Assembly: GCA_008508345.1 (NCBI GenBank)
Contig: QNGE01000285.1
Span: forward strand, 158,192-222,191
DNA length: 64,000 nt
Reading direction: 5' to 3'
Source of the DNA: Paragonimus westermani
Taxonomy: Eukaryota; Platyhelminthes; Trematoda; Plagiorchiida; Troglotrematidae
Made by a program: the position numbers and the translations under genes. The notes under the pieces are model-generated. The model did no database searches. It saw nothing but the letters and a program-made list of their open reading frames with translations, and was not told where the DNA came from. Positions 23,316-35,142 of this stretch are shown piece by piece; position 1 is the stretch's first letter, and the number at the start of each line of letters is the position of its first letter.

Positions 23316-23538
23316 TCAGCTGAATTTGGCAAAGATATTATTGTCAAATAATTCATAGTGACCTCCCTGCCGAGTCAAAAGAATCTGGTACACCTGAGTC
23401 CCAAATTTGCAAGCCAACGTGGGCCGTACGTTAGCTGTTTTTCCTTTTTGATTTGAACATTTTTCTGGAAACCCTACTACTGGGGCATAATGCCAATCGC
23501 TATTGTCGTAGAAATAGTCGAGTTGTTTTAAAGACACT
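23316..23538 (-). CDS. Candidate terminal exon, unrecognised
   Basis: A strong acceptor (CGTTTAAATTTTCAG) opens a minus-strand frame of 73 codons to a stop. The peptide is tyrosine- and tryptophan-containing and soluble-looking. It has YFYDNSDWHYAPVVGFPEK early and QILLTRQGGHYELFDN near the end. A GT after GGGACTCAG could act as a donor, which would shorten it. It is one of the more protein-like segments in the window, but no family could be named. Confidence 0.35.
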
Positions 23539-25336
23539 CTGAAAATTTAAACGATTAACTATCTTCACTAACATTTTTAACGGTTTCAGACAAAGAGACA
23601 CCGAAATGCAAGTTATGTCATGTTTTATCATCATGTGGAACATACACCTCAACAAACACAGCTATTGTCCAAGTAGCATATAGTTGCATTGAATATTTAA
23701 CAGGAAAACAGCATTATGTTTCAGAGACCAGATTACAGAGAGGTGAATGGTTCAATTGAACGGAGCTACCTTCAAACAAAGAGCAAGGACTCTTGGACGA
23801 TCTGAATTACACTTCACACACAAATGATCCCACCGTATCACTGAAAAGGTTGATCGTTTCTGTGGTTTCAACTTCGAAATGAATTCTGTTTGCATGCACA
23901 TCAACCGGAGCTAACCGAAAACTTACCGTTTATCTTCACGAGGTAATCAGGCAGTCTGCACATTATTCACAATAAAATATGGCTTTGTTTATATACGATA
24001 CTTTAGTAGTATTCACTACGAGGCTATCGACGATGTGGTAATCACTGTTGTTTGATGAAAGCATGGCTGAAGTTATGAATCTAGCGCTGACAGAAATGGA
24101 CCTTGTAGCTAAGATTATCCACAGACTACTTGACAATTCAAAAATATTTAATTTAACGTTGGTGGTAGATATGGTATCTTCAACCCAATGATAAAGTCTA
24201 GAGAGGTGAGCGCCAGCTAGCAGTGCAGTTAGTTTCCTACGATGCTTTCCACTGCCTACGTTTCTGTCACTTATTGCTTTTTAAAAATTCACCACCATAA
24301 GTTATCTTGTTAATGTCGTTTTTTGTGAGTAATGAGAGTTTCATTCATGAGGTGTGAAAATTAGACCTTTAGAAGCATGCTAATTTTCCTAGCCGAAGAA
24401 GCTTGTTCTCGTAAAAGCGATATAGTGCGCCATTTGCTCCGAGTCAGCCCATGTTTGGCATTTGGAGGGATGTCTTACTAACGAAAGCCTACCCGCAATA
24501 CCGAAGTTTCTTAAAATTTAGACGGGCGGTCAATAGTGAACGTCAAAATACACAAGACTGACGTATAGTGGAATGTTTTCCAAATAGGCATCAGTGCATG
24601 ATAAACTAGTAAAGTCAGAACAAACTTCGGTGTGATGAAAAGAATCCTCCTTCAAACGATTTCTGTCTTTCAAAAATCTTCCAATTATTGGGAATATTAT
24701 AACGCACTGATTCCTGGAAAAAACTTTCAGGAAGCACTTTTATACAGTGAAGTTAAATGCAAGCGAATATCACATAGTATATAGTAGGCTTAATAAAAAT
24801 GAGAGCTTCATTATTAAAAAGGTGCACTGTGCATAGTTTAGACGTGGTTTCAGAGATAACTTGAGATGTTGAATTGAGCTGGCAGGTAACATAGGGTTTG
24901 AACGTTTGGTCGTTGTATTGTGAAGATTTTTATGGTGAAAATAAATCTGAGACTGACAACCACATCAGTCAGTGAATTGCAAGAGAGAGAAGAGTAAACC
25001 ACAACAGATATTTACTGTTTAATGAAGCCGGTAAATCCGACTTCACGGTGCGTAGCTGTTGATAATATGATTTCAAAACGTTTTTTCAATCCACAAGGAA
25101 TATTCCGCTAAGACTTGGTTAATGTGCTTCACTTAGTTAACTCGTCAGTTTTACAGATTGTGACAGGGAAAGTTGGTTTTATATGGCATTGGTTTTTGAA
25201 AGAAATCCACGGGACGGGGAAGCACTGAAATTGAATTCAAAAACTTACACTTCTTGTTGTTCCTGAAAACCTAAGAGTATCCTCACTGATGAATCCTTCT
25301 TCCGTTATTCTTTGTGTGTGCGTCTTTCTATTTCAG
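23539..25336. other. Stretch with no supported feature
   Basis: No splice-bounded ORF or repeat copy was recognised. Stops are frequent in all frames and the sequence is A/T-leaning. It is probably intron or intergenic. Confidence 0.45.
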
Positions 25337-25408
25337 CAAAGTCACCATGGAGCCGCTCAACTGAAAATTCGAATTAGTCGCTCGGTAATACAGCTGTACT
25401 CAGATACT
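25337..25408 (+). CDS. Candidate internal exon, 24 codons
   Basis: This 72-base plus-strand segment lies between a very good acceptor (CTTTCTATTTCAG) and a good donor (GATACT followed by GTAAGCA). It is open in phase 0 and contains SHHGAAQLKIRISRS. It would not join directly to the segment at 26,010 because the phases differ. No domain was recognised. Confidence 0.3.
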
Positions 25409-26009
25409 GTAAGCAAATCAACTCCGATGTTTCACAATCAATGCCCTTTTGGACGAACACCCGACCGTAGCGTTTTTAACACCTTTTCGCTCCCGCTACA
25501 TTTTTTTCAGCGTCTTTCATCCGTTTGAAAAGTTGTTACTTAATCAGAAATTAGTGTAGGTAACTACTAAAAGTGAGCGTATGTTTTAAAGTTAATTAAG
25601 CAAACCATAATTCACACGCTGTCTCGTTGAAGTGAAAAAATATTCATTAAATATCTTGAGAATTTAGTAGGAGAAAACAGACTGGATAAAACTGTTTGCA
25701 TGTGAGTTATGATGCTGATGGAGTACTGTCCTGCGCAAAGTATCCTGACAGGTGATTGCAAGCCCAATTTTTTTTATAGCAGATAGAAGCAATTTGTTAC
25801 TCGCCGTGTCTTGACTTTTATTTTTAGAGTATTCGGACAATCAACCCTGGCTTCATAAACTTAACACTTGCTACGTTGCCTTAGGTTATTCTTAGTTTTA
25901 TGTCTGTCTGGTTGCCAGATTTTCTAGTATGTAATAAGAAGGCCAGTTCTGAAAAATTCATTTATGTGGAAATTAAGTGTGTAATATTTATTTCTTGATC
26001 TTTCAACAG

Positions 26010-26181
26010 ATCTTTACAACCAAACAAGCCACTTAGTCGATTCACATTTGAGCAGAAGCGTAAAGCAGTTATCTCCCACGATAAGTTCAAAATTAAAGTG
26101 TTCAACACTATGTTTAACTATCTTTCGCAAAAAGGTTGCGTTGAAGTTTGGGATAAATACACTTTACCCGCTAACTGGGAG
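26010..26181 (+). CDS. Candidate internal exon, 57 codons
   Basis: This 172-base plus-strand segment has an acceptor (GATCTTTCAACAG) and a consensus donor (GGGAG followed by GTAAGC). The open phase leaves one base at the start and ends in phase 0. The peptide is basic then aromatic, with RFTFEQKRKAVISHDKFK followed by NYLSQKGCVEVWDKYTLPAN. It is among the best plus-strand exon candidates by splice quality and composition. No family was recognised. Confidence 0.4.
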
Positions 26182-27464
26182 GTAAGCTGCCCCGAACATA
26201 GAAAAGACGAAGGGAGTGTCAGTTTGTACAGAAACTTGCGAGATTTCACAAAAACACTGGTGGGATTATGTCTGCTAACGTGCACAATACCCTAGTACCC
26301 AAGGCAGATACTTGTGTATGAATCACAATGTTTTTGCATGGTTGGATGAGCAAACTAAACCTTCGATGGAAAGTAAGAAGATGGCTTGTCTAGCCATAGA
26401 CCCAATCAATTCTGCTTAACAAACATACAGAAGAATGCAGAAGGCTGTTGACTGTTTGCTTTCCGAATTCGTTGCTGATATTCTCAGGACTTTTTTCTTT
26501 TAAGACGTGATGCCATAGTTAACCAGATTTGATAGTATCCAATTATCGTTCACGTCGCTAACGTGCGTCCAGATACGTACTCGGTAACAACATACGACAA
26601 TAGTATTTTCAGCTCACTGACAAAATAGCTTGCAAAGAACAGAGATGTGGGCACCAGAAGTTGGAAAACTATTTTAAAATCAAAGTTAGGTTAACGGCTT
26701 CAGCTTTCGGTGGTAAAGATACCTCTATAATTTTTTAAACTTTTTGGCAACCACGTTTACCGTTATCTTGATAACCGTGACACTTCAGATCATTAGGGCC
26801 AGTCCTGCAATATAAGGAACTCCACAGAACTTACATCACAAAAACCACCTCGAATAGACGTAATATTTCAGTATCCAACATTGTAGCGGAGACAGTGCTC
26901 AACAAAGAGTTGAATAGGTATTCCATACACAATGGTGCACACTGTAGCCAACCGTTTATACAGTGCTCTTACAACCTTTCCTCTCACATTAGTGGGGCTC
27001 TGATAGTCAGCTCCTTTGAGAAAATACAAGTAACAGATTAGCTGCATATCGACGGTTGTGGTCGCGTGCTCCAGGGAATAAATTTCAAGACTAGAATGCT
27101 ATGGTATCCCTCGATTCTGATACGCCTTCGGCAGTCGTGTGTTTCATTCCCCGAGGCATATAGTGCTGATGGGGCCCGCCGGTGTCGATGCCGTTCACTA
27201 ATTTATGAATGATTGCCGGAACAAACACGGTAATATCCAGTTAACTACAGAACTGTGCAGATTAGCTTCCAGTTTACATCAAATTTTACGTGCGTACACA
27301 ATTTACCGATGTTGTTATGATCTGTGACGATGAGTTTGACAGTCGCACTTCATTCAAGCGAGAAACAATAACGTGCTTAACAGCACGGGCTGAACATTTT
27401 AGGACTCATCTCCGATAGGAATCAGAAGCTACTGAGAACTCATCGCCGCCCCAACGTTCATACA

Positions 27465-27615
27465 AAACTTACTGTCAGCCCTTTTCGAAAGGAAGCAGTG
27501 TACTCACGTTTAGTGCTCGCGGTGATCATCAGTATTGCATGACCTTACCCCAGCTTGGAATGGAGCTCTAGCCACAATTTAATAACAGTCGTGTTGGCCA
27601 TTGTGCGGTTGATCC
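27465..27615 (-). mobile_element. Diverged SINE copy with hammerhead remnant
   Basis: The minus strand has the parts of the SINE in order: CGCACAATGGCCAACACGAC (A-box region), GTGGCTAGAGCTCCATTCC (B-box region, close to the 4.5 kb copy), and GCAATACTGATGATCACC with an intact CTGATGA. It then has a stem-loop, TAAAC in place of GAAAC, and ACTGCTTCCTTTCGAAAAG. The CTGATGA box is the best-preserved first core box of any copy here. Confidence 0.6.
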
Positions 27616-27713
27616 CAAACTAAACATGATTAATTTATCCTATGTAAATAGCCACATTTTCTTGTGAGTAACCCTCGAACTGCCCGGTTTTTCCAAAAGG
27701 AGACAAAACATCT

Positions 27714-27829
27714 TTACTCCTTGACCCCACGCCTGGGGCATTCCACCAAGTTGAAATCAGTGATCACTAAACCTTTCAGCGAAATATGTTGATTATCGAT
27801 GATTGGTGGACTAATCTGACTAATATAAA
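27714..27829 (-). CDS. Candidate terminal exon, unrecognised
   Basis: A strong acceptor (CCATCAATTTTTCAG) precedes 38 open minus-strand codons ending at a stop. The peptide looks like packed beta strands (ISPPIIDNQHISLKGLVITD) and ends with a basic stretch. No donor of quality is seen, so it would be a last exon. No family was recognised. Confidence 0.3.
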
Positions 27830-30800
27830 CTGAAAAATTGATGGCAACTCTCGCATACTGGTAGATCTTCCAGCCAGTCGCTTTCGAACAGAAGCACAAA
27901 CTTCTAGTTTTTTTCTCACTTGAAAGTAATGTTCCATTTGTACCAGTAAAAAAATCTACCGTATACCATGAACTCTCGTTAGGTTAAAAACGTACTCCAG
28001 TATTTGTTAAGCTCATGTTGAGATTAATCGACGCGGTAGATTATTCCTCACATTTGCTGGTATGAACAGTCGGCGGGTTCACTTCGAAGTCATTTAAATA
28101 CATCTGGACATTTCATTTTCTAGTGCTCGCGCTTGGTCACAATGTCAATGATGCCCCGCCCTCAGCGAGATATTCGTACACCTATATCCGTCAAGTATAC
28201 CTTTTTAAGTAACCTTCCTCAGTCGTTATACCGGAAGCTAAATTTAACGATAGAAAAGTCTAAACCACCTGCACATTTATTGGAAAAATCCTGGGGAGGT
28301 TCAATCCACTGGAAATACTCATTTCCACTTACACAGCCCCAGTTCTTCCAGGGTCCACATGCCCTTTTACAATTAAACACGAAACAGCGGGAAAGAGCGA
28401 GTAAAAAGAAAGTGGAGTTTTTAAACTATCTAATATTTTTAACTTTTTAACTTTTCCGTGCTGACATTTCTGGGTGAACAACTGCTCTACCCATCGACTG
28501 AATGTGAACTCTTTCAGCTTGAATGTGTTGCGTTTCCTTCACTGTTCTCATTATTATGATCGCAAGTTAAAGTCAGGTGCCAAAAGGTCTTCCAGAACAG
28601 CTGTACTTTATAAGCAAAACTGTGAGGAATATCAGTTATTTCGAAAAGACATCCCACTCTATCGAGTTCATTCAAATTTGTTGATGTAGCAGTTAATGTG
28701 CAAATTTAAAATTAAAGGAAGTGTAAACAGACTGGCATGAAAAGGCTAACCAATTGTTGCTGACGAATGAATGATAAATCTTGGAAAATACTCATTTAAC
28801 TATGCTTGTGAAGCTGAAAAATCAGACACACCACGATTCATATTCATGTGGATATAAGTCGTCATTATATGAGAGCAACCGCAACATATCTGAGTCCTTT
28901 TTTTCGTGTCACTAACTAATAAAACTTTTTGCCTTTACCCGTTGCCAACAAGAACTTCCTGGTGGTCAGTAAAATCGATTCGATCAAACAACGGCACTGT
29001 CCTACGCAGGCGTGGGTAATTGTTTGTTCATCGGAAATGTTTGAGACCCGTCTTATCATTTCTTCCACCAACCCCTCTCAGACATAGTCATCGACGCATA
29101 TATATTCGAATTAGTGTTCGATAAGTTTCTTGCCAAATAAAATCCGATTGTTGACACTCGAGTATATTGTGTTTACCTGCCCCAGAGTGTCTGATAAGTA
29201 TTAACGTATATGTGGTTTCAGGTATGTATTCGACGACGTTTTTTTCAAACACGTTCAATACTTAATATTTTCGTGACTGGTGTTTTGTGTGAATCAGTTA
29301 TTGTTGATCCAGAAACACCGGTTAAGCTGTGCTTCCATCAGTACCCACTTGACTGTGTTAAATTATCGCAGGGAATAGGAACACTGCTACGGTATCTTGT
29401 TTGAGCCTGTTCATGTTTAGAAATTAACCTTAGGATACGCACTTTAAGAAGACTTCCTAATACGTAATATGTATTATAAATAACCGCTTTGTTAACGAGA
29501 TATGTAGTGAAAAACGAGTATAACATGCACGGTTAGTGAAGTGACCAAAAACGAATCAATATTGCTTTTTCGAAAAATTGCGTAACCTGCTTACGAGTGA
29601 CGAAAAAGTTTTTTTCAACATTCTGATATAATTCCTTCTTGTTTCACGACTTTTGCCAAACTCGCCGACACGTAGTCCATTACTGTAAATATTATATTAT
29701 CAGGATAATGACCACTTCATCGGTTAATCTACGCCAGAGCTTTTGTTTCATTTCCTTGTTTTTGGAATTCGAGAAGTTTTTTGATAACACTTAGAGAAGA
29801 GTCGGATAGTCGAATTATTCTAAATTCTACTATTGACTCCCCTAACTGCATAACACAGCACGCTTGCAAGAGACGAAACTCAAGGTTATTACTCCCAAGG
29901 ACAATTTTTTCATTCTTTCTTCTGTCAGAGCCACCCGCAATGTTGTTCCGTTCGAAAACATCCCACCCATTTTTTTCATAAATGTTCGGCGATTTAAGTT
30001 GAATGACGCATATCCTTGAGAGATTTGTTACGTAGCATTTCAGTCACAACAAAAAATGTTCCCACATCCTGGTTTTTCTGCATCAGAAACATGTACATAG
30101 AAATATTCCTCGTTAACTAGAGTAGGGCAACATGTAGATGCGCATTATACTTTTGAAAACTTCGGAACAAACACTTCAAGTCCATCGAAGTTTGATGCAA
30201 CTTTTCGATCTAAATAATGTTTCTAAATATCATCTTCTTGTAACTGCATATGACAACTTGCAGTTTTCTCATGTTAGTGTAACCATAAATTAGAACTTAT
30301 GTAGTAAACAAAACGCTTCCGCTTATATTTCACAAAGGAGGTCGCCGATAAAAAATTACCCAAACGAAAGAACAGGAAAATTAACGTGTTCAGTGGTTGA
30401 ACAATATTGTGCATCTCGCTTTTGTGAGGTTCGAGAGATCGTTTTTAATATAATTGCACTGTAATGAACTGTCAATAATCAGTACCGCCTAAGTTAACCC
30501 TCAGTGGAGAACGGATACGAACTCAATAGATAATAACCACATTGTATGAAAATAACCGTATCGAGAATAGCTTTGAAACTTCGCCAGAAGTGGTGACAGC
30601 AGTGGCGTATCTGAATATGCAGCACAGTTAATATTCTCCTCCATTGGTCGAGCTTTGTTTGCTTCCAGAATCTGGAACATTCACTTATCTGTGACAGAGT
30701 TATATAAATCTCCCCGTTAACTGCGCTCGAAATGTTCCAGGTGGATTACCCGCCGCCTACGAAGCGCACTGGCAAGAACAGTGGGCGCGTCCGTAGATCA

Positions 30801-31284
30801 TTCTGAATGTTTTTGAGCCAGAGGTTTTTAATCTCACCGCCGTTCCATCTGACTTTCCTGTGCACCAGGGATAGCAATTATAATCTACAACTGTGATCCA
30901 TTACCCAGCGTTCTCTTAATATACTTTTATTTTGTTTAATGAGTGCCAGCTGAATTTCCTAGGAGTAGACTTTCTAAAACTTGTCTTTACTTCGGAAATA
31001 TCCCACTTTTGATCTGTAAAGCCCCAGCTATATTGGCGAACATTCGTTCATTTTCATTTTGTTTCATTACCTCCGAATACACTCACAAAAACAATAACTG
31101 AACTAATAGCATTGACGATAGAAGACCGAAATTATTTCCCAAGCGAATTTCACTGTATCACGGGTACCTGTTGGTGCGTAAGTCACTGTACATCAGAACA
31201 CATTAACAGCACTTTTCTGTCTTAGGATATCAAGACAGTCTCCCGCACTTATTCATTTCTTTTGCCCAACGAAATTCACAAAAA
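27830..31284. other. Stretch with weak ORFs only
   Basis: Plus-strand ORFs at 28,133-28,450, 28,474-28,689 and 29,210-29,404 have ordinary composition. The last follows GTGGTTTCAG and has ESVIVDPETPVKLCFHQYP. None shows a complete acceptor and donor pair that would settle it, and no repeat was recognised. Confidence 0.35.
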
Positions 31285-31512
31285 CTAAATTAGGCTATCG
31301 ATGATGACCTCGCGGTCGATATTTACAATCTCTTTTTTTTCACTTGTACGTTCGACTATGTTGCTATCCTTTCCTTCAGCCCACCCAGGGGGTTCAGCGC
31401 CAAAAATGTTACTAATCACTTGTGTTGGGTTCAACGGTACCAGCTCTAGCACCGGTGAATTTGGTGGGAAGAGTATACATATAGAGGCACACAAAATTTT
31501 TCGTAGTGGCAA
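31285..31512 (-). CDS. Candidate terminal exon, unrecognised
   Basis: The 3' two-thirds of this minus-strand frame is acidic and protein-like (SPVLELVPLNPTQVISNIFG, then GWAEGKDSNIVERTSEKKEI) and ends at a stop. A pyrimidine tract ending CCGGTGCTAG could be an acceptor, but its phase does not join the 31,726-31,840 segment. The first part of the frame is therefore probably intron. An ORF of equal length lies on the opposite strand, so coding strand is uncertain. Confidence 0.25.
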   Translation of the reverse strand: MPLRKILCASICILFPPNSPVLELVPLNPTQVISNIFGAEPPGWAEGKDSNIVERTSEKKEIVNIDREVIIDSLI

Positions 31513-31725
31513 CAGATTTCAACCTTGACGGGTTTCACTCTTACCCATGAATTTGCATGTTTACCAGTGTATCACTGTGTGTTACCAATGAAGGTAATGC
31601 CTATGGGACTTGTCCTTACCTTGTTACCGTGGATGGAGGTAGACTACCGCAGATGGCCAGTTTAACAACGGCTACGTCCATGAAGACATGGAGTGATAGG
31701 TTATGGTATTAATTTGGGTGTCTAC

Positions 31726-31840
31726 CTTCTATTGACTGTCCTTAGTTTGGATTCATTCGATGACGACGGTTTGACTGAATTTTGAATCGATAATCGTTGT
31801 TTAATGAAACGAACTATTTGCTCAACCGACCACCGGTTCT
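31726..31840 (-). CDS. Candidate internal exon, SAM-like motif at start
   Basis: This 115-base minus-strand segment has an acceptor (TTTACAATCTCAG) and a donor (ATAGAAG followed by GTAGAC). The peptide begins NRWSVEQIVRFIKQRL and becomes S/N-rich. The pattern W-S-V-x-x-V-x-x-F-I is the opening helix of many SAM domains, but the following residues do not continue as a SAM domain, so this is only suggestive. No other exon was linked. Confidence 0.3.
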
Positions 31841-32836
31841 CTGAGATTGTAAACATGTGACGGGTTAAACATAACCTATCATAAATTTCTGAAAAGGTTG
31901 ACCAAAAGTGCAAAAAAATATTAATTTCAAACGAGAAATTTTTCTTGGAAGTAAATTTTTCAGATAACCCTATACGTGTTCTTTTTTGAAAACAGAAATT
32001 CACATCCGGATTTCTCCACATTCAGGTAAAAATCCTACGGTTTCCTTTGATGTTTAACTGCTTGATAAAAAAGATTTAGTAATCACTGAGTTCAGTCGTT
32101 TCAGTTATCCCATACTTGTAAACGGATATCGGTAAATTATAAACCGTCTTTTGAATCCTTCTTAGTGTAGGCTAGAATCTGGGCAAATGGGTTCTTCTAG
32201 TTTATGTAGCTTATTGTTATGAAGGCATGAAAATATCTCTAGTGGCACTTAACATTTTGGAAAACTTCAATATTCTGGAGGAGTTTTCATTTCGATAACC
32301 AAAGCTGTTTATTACAGTTGAATGTACTTGCCTTGTTATCTATGCATCTCCCCCATTTTTTGTACGCGTTTTATTAGGTGACTCAATATACAGTCCAAGA
32401 TAAGTAGACCGTCAGAATAAACGTGCCGTTTCGTTGTAAAATGTGTCGTTTCAGGATGGAATTATTTATTCTCCGCGCCTGAGGTTGATGAGGTGTTTCA
32501 GTTGTTTCAAATGACCTCGGGGTGGCAATGCAGATTTTCCGGTTATGCACTCGAGTGTTGATAAAGAGAGCCAAACTCCAGCCACTGTGTTTTCAAATGT
32601 GAATCGTGAGAAGTCTTACTGTCAGTATCTAAAATATAATTTACTGTCCTGACGATGAAAACTCAAAATGTAACCCATTGAACAATAGGTCATCCCATCT
32701 TTATTTCACTGCGATTCCAACCTCGCAATGCAATTGGAAACATTTTGTGAGAAGTGACTGTTCCGGAAACTTTTATAAGATTTTGGCAGTGAGACGTCGA
32801 GCAGATTTAAGCCTAAGACATTTTTTGTTTCCTCAG

Positions 32837-32866
32837 CATAGTATAGGTCGTATGCCTGCCCCTCAG
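32837..32866 (+). CDS. Candidate 30-base micro-exon
   Basis: An excellent acceptor (TTTTTTGTTTCCTCAG) and an excellent donor (CCTCAG followed by GTAAAAG) enclose exactly 30 bases, which encode HSIGRMPAPQ in the open frame. Schistosome micro-exon genes use symmetric exons of up to 36 bases in multiples of three, so the size is notable. A single such pair can arise by chance, and no further micro-exons were found nearby. Confidence 0.25.
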
Positions 32867-33043
32867 GTAAAAGACATTTACGTGGCGTCTCTCAAGAGCT
32901 TAGTGAAGGTTTTGAAGTACACGTGGTGTACTATAATCTACCTGGATTATGCACTTACCGACACTACTAACCAATCACAGTATTTCACCGTTCACGAATG
33001 TTCTTCTCCGCAATTCTTACCCACAAACAATCTGTTCACATAG

Positions 33044-33180
33044 GAACATTGTCCGGGTGTCTGCTCGGGGTTAAATTAGTTGACAGTTTCAAAATTTTGA
33101 TCGATGGGTACATGATTTACACACGGTTTGCATCAAAAGTTTCTAAAGTGCCATTGCAGCCCGATCTCGGGGGTCATTAA
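33044..33180 (+). CDS. Candidate terminal exon, unrecognised
   Basis: After an acceptor (ATCTGTTCACATAG) the plus strand is open for about 45 codons to a stop. It is hydrophobic first (LSGCLLGVKLVDSFKILIDG) and then basic. It could be a last exon following the 32.8 kb segment, but the joining phase is unproven. No domain was recognised. Confidence 0.2.
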
Positions 33181-33762
33181 ATGCACACACATGATCTAAT
33201 TTTGTTTCACTGCGTTTTGATGTGATAGCACGCAGTCAGCTTCATCGAAAATTTCGCTGGTTTGCTTCGACACACCATTACTTCACACAGAAATACTGTC
33301 CAAAACAAAGACAAGAACGTACATACAAAAGTCTATTACTAAATGAATTTGGAAATAATTATATCTTGTAACTCTAGTCAGCATACTTTGCCTTGCTTTA
33401 TCGGAAGCTCACATGTTCTCCTTGTTTGCATCCTGAATAGTTGAAACGTTTCCCGGACATTTGGCCTTATCATTGTGCAAACCAATCACATGGTAGTAAT
33501 GTTGGCTGTAAGCTGTAATCAACATGTCAGAATCTATCAAGCTGATATCGGCTTTGGGGCCCACAGCATAGTTCATATCCTTGAAGCAGTCATTTAAATC
33601 GGTGTTAGATCGAAAGACTATATTAATGACTGGAGGTATTACGACTGTGGTGAATCATTTGGAGTCACTGCTTAAGTTCAGTTTGTTTAACCCTCAACGT
33701 TTAGAACTATCTCTCGACCATTTACTTTAGCTAGCTGGATTTGGGAAACAATCATTTCTTAC

Positions 33763-33937
33763 GATATGAACTGCGTAGGCCTTAATCTTCCCAAACATGT
33801 GATCAGTATGCCACAAAACATTCACTTCGAGTTTCTGCCGGTGCCGTTGGGTAAAGTGAAGGCTGGATGAATGTCGCACAACGGTACCAGAATGCGGAAG
33901 GTCTGATGGAGGATTCTGGTGTTTATACACTGTCTTG
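33763..33937 (-). CDS. Candidate internal exon, unrecognised
   Basis: This 175-base minus-strand segment ends at a consensus donor (CATATC followed by GTAAGAA) and begins after a weaker acceptor (ACATGATTAG). The peptide is histidine- and serine-rich (HQNPPSDLPHSGTVVRHSSS, then LHFTQRHRQKLEVNVLWHT). No family was recognised. An overlapping plus-strand ORF exists only at its edge. Confidence 0.3.
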
Positions 33938-34995
33938 CTAATCATGTAATGACAGTTTCAAACAGATATGTTAACGGCTTGAATAGACCCATGAATTCAT
34001 TGAAAGTCAACTGTGTTTTGGCGAGCAATCTGTTTTCAGTTAATCATCTGGCCAATAACATAACATTTCATACCACAGCTGTTGTCGAACGAGAAAAAAT
34101 CGAGAGCAATTTGTCACATAACTACGTCAAACGGTTGTGAATTGGAGAACAATTAAGTGACAGAATTGACCTCCAACTTCACCGAACAATTTCGTACACG
34201 TCAGTGAGAGTGAACTGTGTGTGGTTGAAACAATGCTTCGCAAAATATGATTGCTTTTTTCATGCAAACTCCACCTCTGCTTAATTTATTTGATCTCTTA
34301 CAAATTCGCTGTGAGATTCTTCCAGAAAACCGCCGACAAACACCACCTCTACTGATGTTACCCCACTAGCCACAGTGTACACCTTAAACCACTTGATTAA
34401 AAACGTACTTGATCAAGTGCTGGGGAATATAATTACGAGGCTGTCGATTAAATCTGAAATTATCAACTGGTACTAGATGACCGGAGTTTCAAAATAATCA
34501 CAGAACTATTAATTCAGCTGTAATTTCACATGTAACAGTGATCAAGCACTGCAAAACCTTGCACTGGACATGAAACATTGTTAGTTCAGAATGATCCAGA
34601 AGGCACGACTGGGTGATGTTAGATGACGTGTTGTGCAATAAAACAAGGCTGGTATGAGAAGTGTTACTTTACTGTCCTACACTGCACCTTACTGTCTTGC
34701 TTCCAAGTTAGACAAGAACAGGAAGTATGTACTATCGAATGTTCACGGTTACTGATGCACGTTTACAGGTGATGTAAAATACCGTTAGTATCACGGCCAA
34801 CGAGTTGTGACGAGCAGTTGCTTTTAAGAAAGGTTCACCAGTGCAGTGCAATTATAATAATTAACACGTATATTGTTGTGATGGCCCACCTGTTCAGTGA
34901 GGATCTTAACCGATCGAACATTCGGATAAAAATTTCGGCTATTTGCACTCAAATACTTGCTGATTAAATTAAATTCTGTATATGTAATTTCAAAG

Positions 34996-35142
34996 AATTT
35001 GCACCATATGGGTGACCCCGTACTCATAAGTAGTAGCCATTCACATGCAGTGCAGTCACAACCCCCATCTGCCTCGGTTGATAACGTCGTACAATCAGTT
35101 TTAACCGAATTGGATAACATGTTTGTTTGGAATGAGTTTATG
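34996..35142 (+). CDS. Candidate exon, unrecognised
   Basis: This plus-strand segment lies between TGTAATTTCAAAG and ATG followed by GTGATG (a weak donor). It encodes HMGDPVLISSSHSHAVQSQP and then an amphipathic stretch SVDNVVQSVLTELDNMFVW. The opposite strand is also open for 114 codons (34,824-35,168), so the coding strand is uncertain. Composition favours the plus strand. Confidence 0.25.
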
